A stretch of DNA of 64,000 nt from CAYSPT01 sp964432985 (GTDB lineage Bacteria; Muiribacteriota; CAYSPT01): assembly GCA_964432985.1 (NCBI GenBank), contig CAYSPT010000012.1, positions 35,439 through 99,438 of the forward strand, given 5' to 3'. Under the pieces are notes generated by a model that saw only the letters and a program-made list of their open reading frames with translations, had not been told where the DNA came from and searched no databases. Made by a program: the position numbers and the translations under genes. Position 1 is the first letter of the stretch. Each line of letters opens with the position of its first letter. Positions 1-8,149 of the stretch are shown here, piece after piece.

Positions 1-137
1 GTGCTTCCTACCACGTCGTAATCGTACAGGACATCCAGGATGCCCTCCAGCCCGCACTGATCGCAAACGTACAGATCAGGTTCCACCTCAAAGTGCTTGC
101 CGCACTTGACGCATTCCAGTCCGGTGACATGTTTCAT
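1..137 (-). CDS. thrC: Threonine synthase, N-terminal fragment
   Basis: Only the first 45 codons are present; the gene continues beyond base 1. The translation begins MKHVTGLECVKCGKHF and continues to GILDVLYDYD, which is the zinc-ribbon-like N-terminus of many bacterial threonine synthases (PLP enzyme, O-phosphohomoserine to threonine). Two CxxC pairs are visible (CVKC and CDQC). The start is the ATG at 137, with a modest AGCAGG ribosome site about 11 bases upstream. A short hairpin (7-bp arms, 186-203) lies between this gene and the terminator of the preceding carbamoyltransferase gene. The catalytic domain lies outside the window, so the call rests on the N-terminal signature alone. Confidence 0.75.
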   Translation of the reverse strand, partial: MKHVTGLECVKCGKHFEVEPDLYVCDQCGLEGILDVLYDYDVVGS

Positions 138-221
138 AGTTAAGTAACCTGCTTTCTATGCTTATTACATGAAAAAGGCCGTGCCAGTTCTTCGCAAAGA
201 ACTACCACAACTTTTCCAATT

Positions 222-263
222 AGAATAAACACGCCGGCCTCTTGATAGGAGGAGACCGGCGTG
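222..263 (-). terminator. Intrinsic terminator of the carbamoyltransferase gene
   Basis: On the minus strand, just after the stop of the gene ending at 279, a 12-bp stem (CACGCCGGTCTC with GAGGCCGGCGTG, one G-T pair, 10-base loop) is followed by TTTATTCT. This is a good rho-independent terminator and separates the gene from threonine synthase. Confidence 0.75.
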
Positions 264-278
264 TGGTGTTCGGCTGCC

Positions 279-1325
279 TTATTTGGGCATGGTCAATGCC
301 ATGGCCGCTTTCTGGACATGCAGGCGGTTTTCCGCCACATCGAAGATGCACGACCGCGGCCCGGAAGCCACTTCGTCGGTCACCTCGCACCCGCGGTCGA
401 TAGGCATGGGATGCGTGAAGAGGGCGTTGTTCGAAAGCCCCATCCGTGATTCGTCGCAGATCCAGTCCTTGTGCGTCATTGCCTTTTCGATCTCCGCCGG
501 TTTGTCGAACTCCCCGTCCACGTATGCCGTAGGGCTCATCCAGTTGCGGGAGTATACCACGTCGGCGCCCCAATACCCTTCGAAGGGATCGTGGGTCACC
601 TTGAGCTCGGAGCCCTTCCGGGTGCAGTTATTCTTGGCATGCCCCATGACGATGGGATCGAGATCGTAACCCTCCGGGTGGGCGATGGTGATGTTCATAC
701 CGAACCGGCTGCCGATCAGGATCGCCTCCTGAACGCTGCACCAGGAGCGGGCAAGCGCACCGTGCGCCCAGGTAACCAGCAGGGTTTTTCCGCGAAGATG
801 GGTCAAATCAAGCGGTTTTTTGACGCCGTTACCCAGCCACTCGGCCCATCCCATGATGTCCGCCAGACCCTGGCACGGGTGATACTTGTCATGCGCCATG
901 GAGATGATGGGGATAGTTGAATGTTTCGCGTACTCCCGGAGAAGGTCCTCCCCTTCACCGTAGGCACCGATCTTGTCCTCCAGGATACGGATGCCGAGAC
1001 CGGCGGCGTAGCGGCTCATCACCTTGGCCGCGTCTTCCACCGTTTCTCCCGCCGACTTGGCGGTTTTCAAACGCATTGATTTCGGCTCGAGAAACTGGGC
1101 GTGCCCGCCCAGTTCGGTGGCGGCACACTCGAACGACTGCCGGGTTCTCACCGATGGATTGTAGAAAAACATGAAGAATGTCTTCAAATCAAGAATTTTA
1201 GTGTATTTCTGATGAAACCGTTCAGCCTTCATTTCAGCAGCCAGATCGAGGGTGGCCCTCAACTCTTCTTCGGCCCAGTCCTGGGTGGTAATCAGGTGTT
1301 TCCCGTGCAGTCCTCCGATTCTCAT
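279..1325 (-). CDS. N-acetylornithine/ornithine carbamoyltransferase family protein (knotted type)
   Basis: Predicted carbamoyl-phosphate-dependent transferase of arginine synthesis, 348 residues, the usual length. Visible motifs are the carbamoyl-phosphate loop NPSVRTR (56-62), HPCQG (149-153), the segment FGMNITIAHPEGYDL, the NNALFTHPMP stretch (299-308) and a C-terminal AENRLHVQKA. The C-terminal third resembles N-acetylornithine carbamoyltransferase (argF') and the HPEGYDL stretch resembles YgeW. The usual HCLP motif is HPMP here, and the lysine that is carboxylated in acetylornithine transcarbamylase appears to be Glu314 by eye alignment. The start is the ATG at 1325, behind GGAGG with 7-base spacing. 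Promoter, palindrome and terminator suggest a single-gene transcript. The acceptor (ornithine, N-acetyl- or N-succinylornithine) cannot be fixed by eye. Confidence 0.8.
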   Translation of the reverse strand: MRIGGLHGKHLITTQDWAEEELRATLDLAAEMKAERFHQKYTKILDLKTFFMFFYNPSVRTRQSFECAATELGGHAQFLEPKSMRLKTAKSAGETVEDAAKVMSRYAAGLGIRILEDKIGAYGEGEDLLREYAKHSTIPIISMAHDKYHPCQGLADIMGWAEWLGNGVKKPLDLTHLRGKTLLVTWAHGALARSWCSVQEAILIGSRFGMNITIAHPEGYDLDPIVMGHAKNNCTRKGSELKVTHDPFEGYWGADVVYSRNWMSPTAYVDGEFDKPAEIEKAMTHKDWICDESRMGLSNNALFTHPMPIDRGCEVTDEVASGPRSCIFDVAENRLHVQKAAMALTMPK

Positions 1326-1385
1326 GCTATCGCCTCCAAAGTTTTATTTTTCGTTGCTTCACTCGAATATAAATAAATTTGCTGC

Positions 1386-1402
1386 TGTTGATTTTATCAA
1401 CA
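1386..1402 (-). promoter_or_regulatory. Perfect 17-bp palindrome, candidate operator
   Basis: TGTTGATTTTATCAACA is a perfect inverted repeat located about 7-23 bases after the predicted transcription start of the carbamoyltransferase gene. Its placement fits a repressor site or a 5' hairpin. It is not a clear match to the ArgR box, so the regulator is unknown. Confidence 0.4.
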
Positions 1403-1415
1403 CCGGACAGGGCAC

Positions 1416-1445
1416 ATTGTAGAACCAGAGGCAGGCACTTGTCAA
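1416..1445 (-). promoter_or_regulatory. Sigma70-type promoter for the carbamoyltransferase gene
   Basis: On the minus strand TTGACA (1445-1440), an 18-base spacer and TACAAT (1421-1416) are followed by a leader of about 80 bases to the ATG at 1325. The same TTGACA/18/TACAAT layout occurs upstream of the operon starting at 20383. Confidence 0.6.
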
Positions 1446-1683
1446 TGTCTGCAGTTATATTTTTATCTACCAGGAGCAATGTAAGGATCGCATCAACAGG
1501 GCCGTCATTTGTTCGCAGGTCACCTGTCGGAGGCTGCGCCAACAATTAACTGAGGAAACCAAGTTGGACTATAGGGATGTCATGTATTCGAAAGCTTTAT
1601 ATCGGAAGTCGCGCTTCCAGCCTTACGGATGTCGCGGCTGGAAGTTAAAGGAAATTAATAATATATGACAGTACCCGGTGTCG
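1446..1683. other. Intergenic stretch with one inverted repeat
   Basis: No gene is supported here. A 9-bp perfect inverted repeat (CTTCCAGCC at 1614-1622, GGCTGGAAG at 1636-1644) lies downstream of the HisI-like gene but lacks a T tract on either strand, so it is at best a weak terminator. Confidence 0.5.
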
Positions 1684-2175
1684 CTACTTCTTTTTCACGA
1701 ACCGTTTCTGGTGCTCCCGGTCCTCGTCTTCATCGAGCAGTATCTGCATCCGGCTCCAGTTTTCCTTGCAGGCATCCTGGTCAATGACCCTGCCCTCATC
1801 GACCTGGAAGCGCTTGTCGGAGAAGTGGTAGAAGAAGCACGTGTTCATGCCGAACAGGCATTTACCGGGTTCCACGTCCACCCTGAACAGCAGCGACGGT
1901 TTGTGACGGCGGGCGCCGCAGTTATCCAGGCGGATTTCGCGGAAGGTCTCCACCTCGTTGGAGTGCTCACCCTTCAGGTACACCTTCTCGTTCACGCTGT
2001 CCCAGTAATGGCATTTCCCGGTACGCAGTGTTTTTCGAAATCCCTTTTCGTTGATCTCCGCCAGTGCCAGGACGCGGTCGGTGGAATCCTCCACCACGAT
2101 CACCGGCCAGACCGGTCGGGCCGTGAACAGTTGACGGACCGTAATCTTTAGTTTTCCCCGTTTCTTACATAGCAT
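1684..2175 (-). CDS. Divergent phosphoribosyl-AMP cyclohydrolase (HisI)-like protein
   Basis: 163 residues. The core segment (HYWDSVNEKVYLKGEHS, then CLFGMNTCFFY) aligns with HisI, which hydrolyses phosphoribosyl-AMP in histidine synthesis. All three zinc-ligand cysteine positions are kept (Cys86, Cys106, Cys113). However, the DxDxD magnesium site of HisI is replaced by LDNCGARRHKPS, in which only Asp84 remains, the SGH motif is SNE, and the CH of the ACH motif is CL. A basic N-terminus and a KKRFVKKK tail are also unusual. The start at 2175 follows GAGGT with suitable spacing. No other his gene is nearby; it lies 72 bases downstream of the Maf-like gene. It may be a zinc-binding paralogue with another substrate. 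Membership of the fold is fairly secure; the activity is not. Confidence 0.65.
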   Translation of the reverse strand: MLCKKRGKLKITVRQLFTARPVWPVIVVEDSTDRVLALAEINEKGFRKTLRTGKCHYWDSVNEKVYLKGEHSNEVETFREIRLDNCGARRHKPSLLFRVDVEPGKCLFGMNTCFFYHFSDKRFQVDEGRVIDQDACKENWSRMQILLDEDEDREHQKRFVKKK

Positions 2176-2247
2176 TGGTTACTACCTCGTTTCATTGTAT
2201 TCGAAACTGCTTTCCACACGCGCCGTGCAGTTGATGCTGGTTCCGGA

Positions 2248-4212
2248 TCAACTCCGTTCATGTTCCATGGAACGGACCATGTCCAGGTAGCGCCGGAACT
2301 GCTCTTCGGCCAGGCTGGAAATCATCAACATCTGTATAAGCAGCGATTCCTGTTCTTCCTGCCAGACGAATGCCTGCTGCATGGTCATGATATTCAAATT
2401 GGGTGTCCGCTTCAGTGCGAACTGGAAAAGAAGGGGTTGCAGCACGAACTTGGTGAGCGTCGGCTCCACCCCTATCGGTTCGATGGTGTAGTACACCGAA
2501 TTCAGTTTTTTATTTATCTCTTCGGAGCTGGAACTCCAGAGATCCTCCAGGCCGTTTTCACGCTCCGACGCCTGCTGAAAACTCCGGGCCAGGTCCTGCG
2601 TGCACCGGACGCCTTTTTCCAGCAGGGCGAGTACCTGGTGGTTCTTTTCGATCTCTTTTGACAGGGCTTTATCCAGGGAGGAGACACGCTCCAGCAGCCT
2701 TTTTTCAACGGCGGCGGAACTGGTATCCAGCCCGGAGACGAAAGGCTCAGGCCGTTTTCCCCGGCAGTAACGTTCGAGGGCTTCGGCCAGCGGCATCTGG
2801 ACCGTTCCCTTGATCAGGGTGCCGAACTTCTTCACGTCGATTACCGGCACGTCAGTCAACCCGACTTCGACCTCCAGCCACTGCCATTGCAGCCACCAGT
2901 CACGGCGGGTGGCAACCGTTCCGCCGCCGATAGCGGGCACCTCCAGGGGGCGTTCGTCGGTAAGCCCGATTTTGTCCCGGACATCGTCTTCCCAGGTACA
3001 GTCGTGACGGTAGGTGTCCGCAGTATAACTGTGCCCCTTTTCGTTATAGCACAGGTCCTGTCCCACCAGTATAATCGGGCTGCACCCGAGCGCCCGGGCG
3101 GTGCTGAACACCATGTGGGCAACCGACACGCCGCACTCGAGCATGGGCATATTTCCCAGGGACTGCCCCAGCCACCGTTCGAAATACGTGGCCGAGCGGA
3201 AAATAAGAAAGGTTCTCCCCTTGAACATCTCCAGTGTCCGGGGGTCCACCACCGGCTGGCCCGCGAACCATACGGTCTCAGGGATATCCCTGTCCAGGTA
3301 GAACTCCTCGAACGTCTGCTTGAGCCGCTCGATGGTAAACACTATGTGGGGAACGACACCTTCGTCCAGCAGCTTCTGCAGGATAATGTCAGGGCACAGC
3401 ATTATCACCTGGTCACGGTCCATCTTTTTGAGTACGGGCAGCTGATCGTCAAGGGAAGGTCCGGCCATGATAATTATGACAGGCCGGTCGTCCAGTACCC
3501 CGAAGTAGTCGGTCATGTTATCTGATACCAGGATACTTTTGAGGTTGGCAAAAGCGTTTTCAATACCGATAAGCGTGTCATGCGGATCGTTGCCGACCAG
3601 GTACAGCGTGTAGGTAGCGGCGTTGAAAAACGTGCGGCGCAGATCGGCGTACAGATCCTTAAAATTACGTCCCAGGACCGGGTGCTCGATGATTTCGACC
3701 GTATTGAAAAATTGGGCCAGTGTCAGGGAATGGCGGAGGAACGCTTCCTGTATGCATGACCGGTCCCCAATCGCCCAGAAGATGTTTCTGTTGGACAGGA
3801 CTTCCGCCAGCGGCACCGTTTCCAGGACGGTTCTCATGAGGTCCGGCCGGGGCTCAACCAGTATGATTACCGCCCGCCGGTCCTTGCGTTTCAGTATCTC
3901 TTGCAGTTCGTACCCGAGCCCGAACCCGATGATGATGTAGAGAAACCGGCTCCCAAAGTCGATCTGTCCCATCCGTTTGGCTGCTTCTTCCGCCGGCCGG
4001 TACCGGCTGGCTAAATAACTCTTACGGCCCTGCTCGTCGTGATAACAGCCAGTCCAGCTTTCCCCGGATTTCGTCTTCTCCAAAACGATTCGATCGTTAA
4101 CGATGCGATCGTCCCCCGCTGGCGCCCCCCGGATTGCTTCTGCAGCGCTTTTATCCACTCCCGCCAGGGTACGGAGGTTTCTCTCCAGCATCAGGTTTGT
4201 CAGGTTACCCAT
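2248..4212 (-). CDS. Maf-like (DUF115) motility-associated glycosyltransferase
   Basis: 654 residues with a central DUF115/Maf domain: IIIMAGPSLDDQLPVLKK (247-264, GPSLD loop), CGVSVAHMVFSTARALG (360-376) and VGQDLCYNEKGHSY (383-396). Maf proteins attach nonulosonic acids (pseudaminic, legionaminic or sialic acid) to flagellin Ser/Thr. An N-terminal region of about 230 residues contains an IGFGLGYEL nucleotide-fold-like segment, and a helical C-terminal region follows. The start overlaps the end of the LegC-like aminotransferase gene by 8 bases, so it is the last gene of the nonulosonic-acid operon. No flagellin or other flagellar gene is in the window, so the acceptor could be flagellin elsewhere or another surface protein, such as the local pseudopilins (inference). 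Confidence 0.8.
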   Translation of the reverse strand: MGNLTNLMLERNLRTLAGVDKSAAEAIRGAPAGDDRIVNDRIVLEKTKSGESWTGCYHDEQGRKSYLASRYRPAEEAAKRMGQIDFGSRFLYIIIGFGLGYELQEILKRKDRRAVIILVEPRPDLMRTVLETVPLAEVLSNRNIFWAIGDRSCIQEAFLRHSLTLAQFFNTVEIIEHPVLGRNFKDLYADLRRTFFNAATYTLYLVGNDPHDTLIGIENAFANLKSILVSDNMTDYFGVLDDRPVIIIMAGPSLDDQLPVLKKMDRDQVIMLCPDIILQKLLDEGVVPHIVFTIERLKQTFEEFYLDRDIPETVWFAGQPVVDPRTLEMFKGRTFLIFRSATYFERWLGQSLGNMPMLECGVSVAHMVFSTARALGCSPIILVGQDLCYNEKGHSYTADTYRHDCTWEDDVRDKIGLTDERPLEVPAIGGGTVATRRDWWLQWQWLEVEVGLTDVPVIDVKKFGTLIKGTVQMPLAEALERYCRGKRPEPFVSGLDTSSAAVEKRLLERVSSLDKALSKEIEKNHQVLALLEKGVRCTQDLARSFQQASERENGLEDLWSSSSEEINKKLNSVYYTIEPIGVEPTLTKFVLQPLLFQFALKRTPNLNIMTMQQAFVWQEEQESLLIQMLMISSLAEEQFRRYLDMVRSMEHERS

Positions 4213-5320
4213 GGTACGGCCCTTTCACCAGTGCCTCGAGCACAGCGCAAACCTCCTCGATCTGATCGTCGGTGTGCTTTACCGCCGAAGGAAGACACAG
4301 GCCGCGTCCGGCAAGGTCGGCGGCAGCATGAAATGGGGCCGAGACCGCTGCCTGGTAAGGTTTCTGGCGAGGGAGCGGCTGGAAAAACGGTCTTCCCTGG
4401 ATACCGGACTGCCCTAGAAGGTCCACCAGTTCGTCACGGCCGTGCAAGCTTTTTTCTTCGTCAATAAGGACACAGTTGAGCCAGTAGTTGGGACAGGCAT
4501 CGGCGTGGTGCGGGGGGAGATCGATCTGGTCCAGCGCCGCAAGTTCCCGCCGATAGATGGCGGCCATTTCCTGTTTGCGCCGCAGGAACCCGGGCAACTG
4601 CTCCAGTTGTGCTACCCCCAGCGCGGCGGCGATATTCGAAAGCCGGTAGTTGTACCCGATCATGTCGTGCTCGTACTTCACCGGGTCGCTCCGGGCCTGG
4701 GTGGTCAGGTGATAGACCAGGTTTTTCACGTCAGTATCCCTGGTGACGACCATACCTCCGGCGCCGGTGGTCATGATCTTGTTGCCGTTAAAACTGAAAC
4801 AGCCGATGTGCCCGAAGGTTCCGGCGTACTGTCCCTTCCACGTGGAGCCCAGCGCTTCGCTGGCGTCTTCGATGACATACAGGTCATGGCTGGCTGCCAG
4901 GTCCATAATTTCTTCCATGGGCACGGGAAAACCATACAGGTGCACCACCATGATCGCGCGGGTCCGGCTGGTTATCATGGACTCCAGGCTGGTCATGTCA
5001 TAGCCCCACGTCACCGGATCGATGTCGGCGAACACCGCCGATGCGCCGGCGTATACCACCGGGTTGGCCGAAGCGATGAATGACAGGGCCGGCACCACCA
5101 CTTCGTCACCCGGCCCGATACCCAGTGCGTCCAGAGCCACATGAATGGCGGCGGTACCGTTACAGGTCGATACCGCGTTGGGCATATCCAGGTACCGGGC
5201 AAACTCCTTCTCGAACCTGTCCACCATCGGTCCGCCCGTGGACACCCAGTTGGTGGTGACGCATTCGGTCAGGTACTCGAGTTCACGTCCCTTCAGTTCG
5301 GGGACCGAAAGCTCCAGCAT
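4205..5320 (-). CDS. DegT/DnrJ/EryC1 sugar aminotransferase, LegC-like
   Basis: 371-residue PLP-dependent aminotransferase of the DegT/DnrJ/EryC1 class, which aminates 4-keto nucleotide sugars. Visible motifs are NWVSTGGPMVDRFE at the N-terminus, CNGTAAIH (53-60), EDASEALG (151-158) and the Schiff-base lysine in FNGNKIMTTGAGGMV (Lys181). The NKIMTTGAGG form is typical of LegC and PglE-type enzymes that make 4-amino-4,6-dideoxy sugars for legionaminic acid. The gene starts two bases after the NeuB-like gene ends and overlaps the Maf gene by 8 bases, so the three are probably translated together. The exact sugar (legionaminic, bacillosamine or another) is inferred from context. Confidence 0.85.
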   Translation of the reverse strand: MLELSVPELKGRELEYLTECVTTNWVSTGGPMVDRFEKEFARYLDMPNAVSTCNGTAAIHVALDALGIGPGDEVVVPALSFIASANPVVYAGASAVFADIDPVTWGYDMTSLESMITSRTRAIMVVHLYGFPVPMEEIMDLAASHDLYVIEDASEALGSTWKGQYAGTFGHIGCFSFNGNKIMTTGAGGMVVTRDTDVKNLVYHLTTQARSDPVKYEHDMIGYNYRLSNIAAALGVAQLEQLPGFLRRKQEMAAIYRRELAALDQIDLPPHHADACPNYWLNCVLIDEEKSLHGRDELVDLLGQSGIQGRPFFQPLPRQKPYQAAVSAPFHAAADLAGRGLCLPSAVKHTDDQIEEVCAVLEALVKGPYHG

Positions 5321-5322
5321 AG

Positions 5323-6405
5323 TTACCTATTCCTCCTGTTCTGCCCCGGCTGAAAACAACCAGGGGTGAACGGCTCTCCCGCTGCCATGTCCCGTTGTAC
5401 CCGGCGGCCGATGACCCGGGCTGCCATAGACGGTGCATAGCCGGTGCCCGGCCGCATGAAGCGTATCATGTTTTCGGTAACCATCGTGCCTGCCGGCACA
5501 GCCTCCCCGGCCACCAGGCTTTTTCGCACCACCGCCATGTTTTCACGTTCGCATGGGACCGGCGCTTTCACACCGTCTCCCAGAGCTTGTTCCACCAGGC
5601 GTATCCTGCGAACCATTTCAGCGAAGGCTGCCGGCTCCATGGAAGCACTGTGATCGGGCCCCTCCATGGCGGTGTCGAGAGTGAAATGTTTCTCCAGTAC
5701 GCACGCTCCCAGCGCCGCAGCCGCCAGGGCGATTTCATCTCCGGCAGTGTGGTCGGAAAGACCCACCGGATAACCGAACGCTTCCCGAAGCGTTGCCATG
5801 GCCTTCAGGTTGTACTGCTCCGCCGGCGCCGGGTAGGCGGTGACGGCATGAAGCAGGACCACCGCCGGCGAGGCGCCCGACGGGGGAAACACTTCTTCTA
5901 TGGCCCGGACCGCCTCCTCTACTTCTCCCAGGGTGGCCATGCCTGTAGATAGAATGATCGTCCTGCCTTTACCGGCCACGTGTTTAAGAAACGGAAGGTT
6001 GGTGATTTCGCCGGAACCTATCTTGAAAGCGGCCACGTCCATGGAGTCCAGGAAGTCCGCGCTTTTCTCCTCGTCGGGAGTCGAGAGGAAGACCAGACCA
6101 AGATCCTCGGTCAGCGCTTTGAGTTCCCGGAACGCCTTAAAAGGAAGCTCCAGTTTTTTCAGCATGGAATACTGGTCATCCTCCGGCGATACAGAGGAAG
6201 ATTTGCTCTTTCGCTGCTGGTAGGGAGCCAGCGGCGCACCGGGAGCCAGCAGGTCCTCGGTAATCCAGGTCTGGAATTTCACGGCATCGGCACCGGCGCC
6301 GGCGGCGGCTTCCACGAGTTTACGGGCCATATCGGGCTGTCCATTGTGGTTGACTCCAGCTTCGGCGACGATGAACATACCGTCGGCGGGATTACCCAAT
6401 TTCAT
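5323..6405 (-). CDS. neuB: N-acetylneuraminate/legionaminate synthase (NeuB family)
   Basis: 360 residues, the normal NeuB length. The NeuB TIM barrel begins IVAEAGVNHNGQPD and contains AVKFQTWITEDLL, FKIGSGEITNLPFLKH, ILSTGMATLGEVEEAV, YPVGLSDHTAGDEIALAA and LEKHFTLD with GPDHSAS. A SAF (antifreeze-like) domain follows from about residue 290 (RKSLVAGEAVPAG). The enzyme condenses phosphoenolpyruvate with a six-carbon amino sugar to give a nine-carbon nonulosonic acid. Its neighbours are a LegC-like aminotransferase and a NeuC/LegG-like epimerase, which favours legionaminic acid over N-acetylneuraminic acid. NeuB, PseI and LegI cannot be separated with certainty by eye. Confidence 0.9.
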   Translation of the reverse strand: MKLGNPADGMFIVAEAGVNHNGQPDMARKLVEAAAGAGADAVKFQTWITEDLLAPGAPLAPYQQRKSKSSSVSPEDDQYSMLKKLELPFKAFRELKALTEDLGLVFLSTPDEEKSADFLDSMDVAAFKIGSGEITNLPFLKHVAGKGRTIILSTGMATLGEVEEAVRAIEEVFPPSGASPAVVLLHAVTAYPAPAEQYNLKAMATLREAFGYPVGLSDHTAGDEIALAAAALGACVLEKHFTLDTAMEGPDHSASMEPAAFAEMVRRIRLVEQALGDGVKAPVPCERENMAVVRKSLVAGEAVPAGTMVTENMIRFMRPGTGYAPSMAARVIGRRVQRDMAAGEPFTPGCFQPGQNRRNR

Positions 6406-6442
6406 TGCTCATCCCTCCTCACCAGACAGGCCAGTGCTAAAA

Positions 6443-8050
6443 CTACATATTCACACCGTGGTGCTTGAGCTTTTCACGAGCGCCTTCATGGTCCGGGTTA
6501 AGCTCCAGCGTTTTTCGATAGTATTCCATAGATTTTCCGATGTTACCCATTTTCTCGTGAGCCTCTCCCAGGGCAAAGGTAGCAAAGTCGAAGTGCGGGT
6601 AGTGCTGAAGCACCTGCTCGAAGCTCCTGGCGGCCCGGTCCGGGTCGTATTTTCTCAGATTGGCGTTGTGGCGGAAATTGACATCTATAATCGCCTCTTC
6701 CTTGAGCGCTTCGACCTCCTGCGGTGTAAATTGAGGTGTACTGATGACCGCCCGGTGAAAACTTCTCACGGAATCGAAATCTTCTTCTTTCATGTACCCG
6801 CGGTCCAGGCAGGTCTGATACATTTCGGTGCCGGGAAGCGGTGCGGCGATGAAGAAGTGGGCCCAGTCAAGCTCCAGCGACCGCGCGTAATCGATGGTCT
6901 GCCGCATTGTTTCCCCGGTCTCTCCGGGATATCCCAGGATGAAAAACCCCCGGGACTCAATCCCCAGAGCCCGCAGCTTCTTTACCAGGACCGGCACTTT
7001 GTCCAGATCCACCGGTTTCCTCATGAGCTCCCGAAGCACCCACTGGCTACCGCTTTCAATGGCCAGGGACACCGAGTAGCAGCCCGAATCCTTCATTATC
7101 TCTAGCAGTTCCTCGTCCAGAGAAAAAACAGCCATACCCGTTGGTACCGTCCAGGTCAGGCCGGGAAACCGCTGCTTAATACCCTCGAACAGCTCTACTG
7201 CCCGTTGCCGGTCGGCGGTAAGGTTATCGTCCTCGAAATGAATTTCCTTGATACCGTATCGCCCGATCAGATCTTCAAGCTCATTAAGAACATCAGCGGC
7301 GGAACGTTTCCGCTGCCGTGTCCCCCAGTGATTGCCCAGGGCGCAGAAGGTGCAGCGGGCGGCGCAGCCCCGGGAGGTAATCATCTGGGTAAAGGGGATG
7401 TTGCGGTAACCGCTGTGCGGCACCGACAAATCCAGGTACTTTTTGACGGGAAACAGGTGACGGGCCGGAAAGGGAAGCGAGTCGAGATCCTCGATAAAAC
7501 GCGCTCTTGGAGTGAACCGGAAATGTCCCTGTTTCAGGAAAGCGACACCGGGCACCTGTTCCGGCGACGCCAGGTTTTCGACCAGCTCACGAAATGTCAT
7601 TTCACCCTCGCCGATCACGATAAAATCGATCTCCGGGCACTTCTCCAGCAGCGTCCGGGCACAGGTTCCCGGGTGAACGCCGCCAAGAACCGTTTTTACA
7701 TCTTTATTGACGCGTTTTGCCAGGCGGCACAGATTGAGAGCATCCCATTCCTGAGCGGCAAACAGACAGCTGACACCGACTACATCCGGTTTTGCCCGGC
7801 GCATCCGCGCTTCGATTTCCTGATCGGTCAGCCCGTACCTCAGCAGCCCGTCCTGCTCAATCGGTTGTTCAAACTCTCCTTCGACCAGGGCATCCAGTAC
7901 CGTCACGTCGGCCACCCGGTCACGAATCAGTACCGCCGCCAGGTATGCCTGCCCCAGAGGAAGAAAAGGGCTCACCCTGACCGTTTGCGCGGAGAAATCC
8001 GGTGGACGCGTTACCGGTGGGAATACGAGCATAACTATTGGGTTTTTCAT
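6443..8050 (-). CDS. B12-binding-type radical SAM protein with C-terminal TPR
   Basis: 535 residues. Residues 1-160 form a B12-binding-type Rossmann domain (VLGGVHPGTCARTLLEKCPE, then VIGEGEMTFREL). The radical SAM core carries the [4Fe-4S] motif SRGCAARCTFC (Cys229, Cys233, Cys236). The core ends near residue 440, and a TPR-like tail (about 465-530, FATFALGEAHEKMG and MEYYRKTLELNPDHEG) follows. The gene sits between the NeuC-like and NeuB-like genes, so it probably acts on the same nonulosonic acid or its carrier, for example in methylation or rearrangement; the substrate is unknown. The ATG at 8050 overlaps the stop of a 19-codon mini-ORF (ATGA), and GGGAG lies about 10 bases upstream inside a tandem duplication. 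Confidence 0.85.
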   Translation of the reverse strand: MKNPIVMLVFPPVTRPPDFSAQTVRVSPFLPLGQAYLAAVLIRDRVADVTVLDALVEGEFEQPIEQDGLLRYGLTDQEIEARMRRAKPDVVGVSCLFAAQEWDALNLCRLAKRVNKDVKTVLGGVHPGTCARTLLEKCPEIDFIVIGEGEMTFRELVENLASPEQVPGVAFLKQGHFRFTPRARFIEDLDSLPFPARHLFPVKKYLDLSVPHSGYRNIPFTQMITSRGCAARCTFCALGNHWGTRQRKRSAADVLNELEDLIGRYGIKEIHFEDDNLTADRQRAVELFEGIKQRFPGLTWTVPTGMAVFSLDEELLEIMKDSGCYSVSLAIESGSQWVLRELMRKPVDLDKVPVLVKKLRALGIESRGFFILGYPGETGETMRQTIDYARSLELDWAHFFIAAPLPGTEMYQTCLDRGYMKEEDFDSVRSFHRAVISTPQFTPQEVEALKEEAIIDVNFRHNANLRKYDPDRAARSFEQVLQHYPHFDFATFALGEAHEKMGNIGKSMEYYRKTLELNPDHEGAREKLKHHGVNM

Positions 8051-8149
8051 GGCAGTGATTCTCCCTGCTGTAAATCGGGCTGGGTGGTAACGTTTGGGTT
8101 TTTCATGACAGTGATTCCCCCTGCTGTAAATCAGGCTGGGTGGAAATAT
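8038..8149 (-). repeat. Tandem duplication (2 x 56 bp) of an intergenic start/stop junction
   Basis: Copies at about 8038-8093 and 8094-8149 differ at only a few positions. Each contains a ribosome-binding site, an ATG overlapping an upstream stop, and the C-terminal codons QPDLQQGESL. It is the junction between the NeuC-like gene and the radical SAM gene, duplicated once. Confidence 0.9.
8047..8106 (-). CDS. 19-codon relay mini-ORF created by tandem duplication
   Basis: Reading MKNPNVTTQPDLQQGESLP, this ORF joins the first four codons of the radical SAM gene (MKNP) to the last codons of the NeuC-like gene. Its ATG (8106-8104) overlaps the stop of the NeuC-like gene and its TGA overlaps the ATG of the radical SAM gene, so an ATGA coupling occurs twice in succession. 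A GGGGGA site lies in the upstream copy. It may be translated as a relay or be an inert by-product of duplication; a functional peptide is not implied. Confidence 0.4.
   Translation of the reverse strand: MKNPNVTTQPDLQQGESLP

Noticed and set aside
1327..1545. 72-codon minus-strand frame upstream of the carbamoyltransferase gene
   Set aside because: It overlaps the predicted promoter and palindrome, lacks a ribosome site and looks non-coding.
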